Source: Pisolithus tinctorius
Taxonomy: Eukaryota > Basidiomycota > Agaricomycetes > Boletales > Pisolithaceae
NCBI GenBank assembly: GCA_024663395.1
Contig: JANFAH010000013.1
Span: forward strand, 372,001 to 436,000
Direction: 5' to 3'
Length of the DNA: 64,000 bases
The notes beneath the pieces are model-generated. The model ran no database searches. It saw nothing but the letters and a program-made list of their open reading frames with translations, and was not told where the DNA came from. Positions 61,360-64,000 of the stretch are shown piece after piece (within the stretch, counting starts at the first letter, position 1; every line of letters begins with the position of its first letter). A program made the translations under genes and the position numbers.

Positions 61360-61905
61360 GACTATGTCATTGAGCTCTCTGCCCTTCATGATTTCCTCTG
61401 CTCTGAAATGTCCACTGCTCAACAGTGCTACCAGGGTCCAGCAGATACCAAACACATACCTCCACCTGAGTTCAAGGTTGGAGAACAGGCCTATGTCAAA
61501 GCCAAGTACTTCTGCTCCACTCATCCTTTGGAAAAGCTCTCCAAAAAGTACTTAGGTCTGTTCACCATCTTGGCCAGGCCAGGCATGCACTCCATCACCC
61601 TTAAACTCCCTGACTCTATGTGCTTGGTACATCTGGTCTTTCATGTCTCACAACTGGAAGCTGCAGTGGCTAACCCCTTTCCAAACCGACAACAACCTCT
61701 GCCTCCACCAGTGGATGTTGATGGTGACCTTGAGTATGAAGTGTCAGAGATACTTGACTCTAAGGTGGACCACTGCTGCCGCCACTGTCAACTCTTGTAC
61801 CTGGTCTGCTGGGCTGGTTACAAGAACACCAATGAGGAAACCTCTTGGTTGCTTGCAACTGAGCTAGATCATGCTTCCAACATAGTTTCTGCCTTCCATG
61901 AATGA
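61360..61905 (+). pseudogene. pol: gypsy integrase C-terminus and chromodomain
   Basis: Continues pol after the insertion: FKVGEQAYVKAKYFCSTHPL is part of the GPY/F-like integrase C-terminal region with LEKLSKKYLGLFTIL. It is followed by LPDSMCLVHLVFHVSQLEAA and a chromodomain (YEVSEILDS, LYLVCWAGYKNTNEETSWLL, ELDHASNIVSAFHE). The chromodomain places the element among chromoviruses, whose integrases are thought to target marked chromatin. This part has no internal stop and ends with TGA at 61903. Confidence 0.85.
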
Positions 61906-62137
61906 TATCCACACAAACCTGGCCTGTATCAACCTCCACCATAATACTCTGCCCACATAACCTGCCTCTGCAGGCCAACTCCACCCTTTACTGAACTACC
62001 TTAAGTACTTTAGAATTTTCTCTGCTTTCCCATTTCACCTCTCAGAATCACAAAGAAAATCACAAGTCTGTTTTGTAGTGGTACAAAAATATACAAACTA
62101 AAAACAAAAGACAAAAAAAAAAAAAAAGAAAACTACC

Positions 62138-63425
62138 CTACTCTTCCATCGCTTGTTCACCACCTTCCTGCTCCCCTTTGACTTCTTCCTCATTATCCCC
62201 CTCTGCACCTTCATCTGCTTCCTCTTGCTGGCCCTCTGCCACCTCCAACTGAGGTCTCTTCCAACCTCCTCCTGCATGCTCAAACTCAGCCATCTTGGCC
62301 TTGTGCACATCCTCCCTCCTCCTCATCCCTGCCCATTCTGCCCACTTGTGGTACAGCCCCCACTCATTGGCTGTCCACTCCACTGCCTCTGCCATCCACT
62401 CTGCTGCCTCTGCCATCCTCTCAAAGGCAGTTGCAGCCCTCTCATGCACCTCCATGTACCTCTCCACAGCCTGCAGCTGCCTTTCCCACTCCCACTCCAC
62501 CCACCATGAGGAGGCCCCCACTCCTGGGGGTCCCTTGTGTGGTGTCTCTGGCTCCTCCTCGTCTTCTCTGCCTGCCTCCTGCTCATTGTCCACTTCCTCC
62601 ATCTCTGTTGCTTTCTCCTTCCCCTTTCCTCATGACCTCTTCTTCTTCTCCCATCAGGAACTTCCTGTCCCTGCTCTCTTCTGCAAGGGTCCTGCCACAT
62701 TGTCCTCCTTCATCCAACTGCATGTTTTCTTCTTGTTATGGCAGGGCATGCAGTCCCTGGTCTTACCTTGCCCTGGCTTGCACTTCCCTGCCATCCGACT
62801 TGCTATGCAGCAAGTGCAGGGGGCTCTCTTGGTCACAGTGACCACCACAGAGGTCCCAGGGACCCTCTGGGCAGTGTTAACATCATACACCATGCTGCTT
62901 AACCTGAAATAAAATAAGGTCAGAAAAAAATAAGTCAGCTCCACCTGACTTGCAATACTCTGTCACTCACCTCTGTGTGGCCTCATTCTGCCTGGCCTGG
63001 GCCCTCTGCCTCTGTCTCTTGGCCTCTTCCACCACCACTCTCTGCCTTTGCCTCTTGGCCTCTTCCTCTGCTGCCTTCTTCCTCTGCACTTCTTCCTCCT
63101 CTCTCTGTCTCTGCTCCACTTCCAGTCACACTTCCTCCACCTTTCATCATTTGGCCTCCTCTTGCTTGGCCTTGTGCTCCCTCTCTCTCTTCTCCACCTC
63201 CTCTCACTGACAGGCTCTCTCTGCAATCTTCTCACATTCAGTATCAGTTGAGTTGTCAGTAAGGATGACCAGTGCATCGTCCACAACTTGGGAGTAGTCA
63301 CAGGAGTGGCCTGGTGTTGGCTGGGGGGTTGTGTTCTCGCACTGGAAGGACATGGTGGTGAAGGAAGAAGGTATGAGGGCTCTGTGCCCTAAACACGTGT
63401 TTTTAAGCAGTTCTTCAAACTCCAA
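62138..63425 (-). pseudogene. Antisense accessory ORF with cysteine cluster, broken
   Basis: Minus strand, between the chromodomain and the 3' LTR. Parts are 63425-63204 (SFQCENTTPQPTPGHSCDYS, VVDDALVILTDNSTDTECEK), a charged coiled stretch of E/R/K/Q at about 63200-62960 with frame shifts and stops, 62944-62654 and 62602-62138. The third part reads CTCCIASRMAGKCKPGQG, then CMPCHNKKKTCSW, a cysteine cluster reminiscent of a fungal zinc-cluster DNA-binding motif. The last part is glutamate/tryptophan-rich helix. I have the impression that similar antisense ORFs occur in mushroom gypsy elements; the role is unknown. It is likely dead here. Confidence 0.6.
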
Positions 63426-63548
63426 CAGAGCTCCACCATGGCTAGACTGTTGTCCTCAAGGTATCAAAATAATTTTGAATGTTCAACTCATGTTGATCTT
63501 GTCCTGTACATGCAGCCTTCAGGGGTTCAGGCCCTAAGGGGGGGGCAC

Positions 63549-63914
63549 TGTCATAACTGTGCATTCACTCTGAGTCCCTACTCACTCCACACCCTCTTCC
63601 ATCACTCATTTACTCTCTCTGCACCAACTCTGCCCAACTTCTGTCAGTTGTGAGCCATCTCCACTCCAACTACTGTTGGACTTGTGTTGCTCTCCTACTG
63701 GACTGAGCGGACCATTCTCTGAGGGGTCATGTGACCACCTTTGGACTTCTCCCTGACAGCACACAGTCAGGTGCTCTGCAGCGCACACACCACATGGTCC
63801 AGCACCTGGACTGTTTCCTTTCCTGGATGTTCTATGTTACCCATTCGTATGTCCTCCATCTACCCTTCATTCATCATCTAGGAAGTTTTATTTGAAATTT
63901 TATGAGTCTCCATA
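63549..63914 (+). repeat. 3' LTR of the gypsy element, interrupted
   Basis: Starts TGTCATAACTGTGC after a purine tract. It aligns with the first 366 bp of the 5' LTR. At 63913-63914 (TA) it is cut by the next element. In the 5' LTR the uncut sequence at this point is TCTCCATATGTCAG (55622-55635). Confidence 0.85.
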
Positions 63915-64000
63915 CAGTGAGGGACAAAAGCATTGCAATGTTTGTGAGGTGTGAGTTGTCACTGATGTAGCTCAGGCTATTCTGCACAGATACTTGTGAT
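63915..64000 (+). mobile_element. Left end of a second Tc1/mariner-type element
   Basis: CAGTGAGGGACAAAAGCATT follows a TA dinucleotide and has the form of a Tc1-like terminal repeat (CAGTGAGGGACAAA...). It replaces the expected LTR sequence. It differs from the ends of the element at 24.4 kb, so it is another family. The window stops 86 bp into it. Confidence 0.7.

Larger units (their letters stand above)
55265..63914 (+). mobile_element. Ty3/gypsy chromovirus, nearly full length, decayed
   Basis: The order is 5' LTR (55265-56000), gag (56062-57344), pol with protease, reverse transcriptase, RNase H, integrase and chromodomain (57267-61905), an antisense accessory ORF region (62138-63425), a purine tract (AAGGGGGGGGCAC) and a 3' LTR from 63549. 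The 3' LTR is interrupted at 63914 by a Tc1-like element and runs off the window. Gag and pol keep their reading frames, but are stopped by several TGA/TAA codons. Integrase active-site residues are changed. CpG is scarce. The element cannot make intact proteins. Confidence 0.9.

Overview
The window looks like nuclear DNA of a filamentous basidiomycete, most likely an Agaricomycete. Genes are spliced through many introns of about 45-60 nt with GT-AG (some GC-AG) ends and CTAAC/CTGAC-like branch sites. Several proteins match families I know mainly from mushrooms, and the repeats are Tc1/mariner, Ty1/copia and chromodomain Ty3/gypsy elements. All assignments rest on reading translations and motifs; no search was run.

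Layout. 1-13 kb holds an HNH-domain gene broken by frame lesions, a truncated second HNH copy, an intact gene of an uncharacterised family (550 codons), a GH3-family gene inactivated by three nonsense codons, and several dispersed copies of an unnamed repeat. 11.7-37.4 kb is the conserved core: a saccharopine-dehydrogenase-like oxidoreductase, an RS-rich splicing-type protein, a C2H2 zinc-finger protein, a PMR1-type Ca2+/Mn2+ ATPase, an intact Tc1-like transposon, an OPT oligopeptide transporter, LSM4, a membrane-anchored repeat-fold protein and an F-box/LRR-like protein. For seven of these genes I resolved exons that sum to an exact number of codons.

From 37.4 kb the DNA changes. It is almost free of CpG except for an island at about 40.66-43.33 kb. 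Here lie a copia remnant, an element bounded by inverted repeats, a G-domain (GTPase) gene, a 5.3 kb minisatellite of about 67 units of 78 bp, decayed gypsy fragments, and a nearly complete gypsy chromovirus (55.3 to past 63.9 kb). That element carries an extra 0.88 kb insertion, and its 3' LTR is interrupted by another Tc1-like element running off the window.

Two themes stand out. First, C-to-T decay at CpG: the two gypsy LTRs differ mainly at sites where one copy has TG and the other CA, and pol is broken by in-frame TGA/TAA codons in a single reading frame without frameshifts. Second, the minisatellite: each 78 bp unit reads as a complete intron (GTGAGT donor, CTGAC branch site, pyrimidine stretch, CATAG acceptor; 75 nt) plus a variable 3 nt spacer. 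It lies just 3' of a GTPase exon whose own donor begins with the same GTGAGTGGA, in the same orientation. An array of intron-like units, perhaps inside one host intron, is the best candidate here for an undescribed system.
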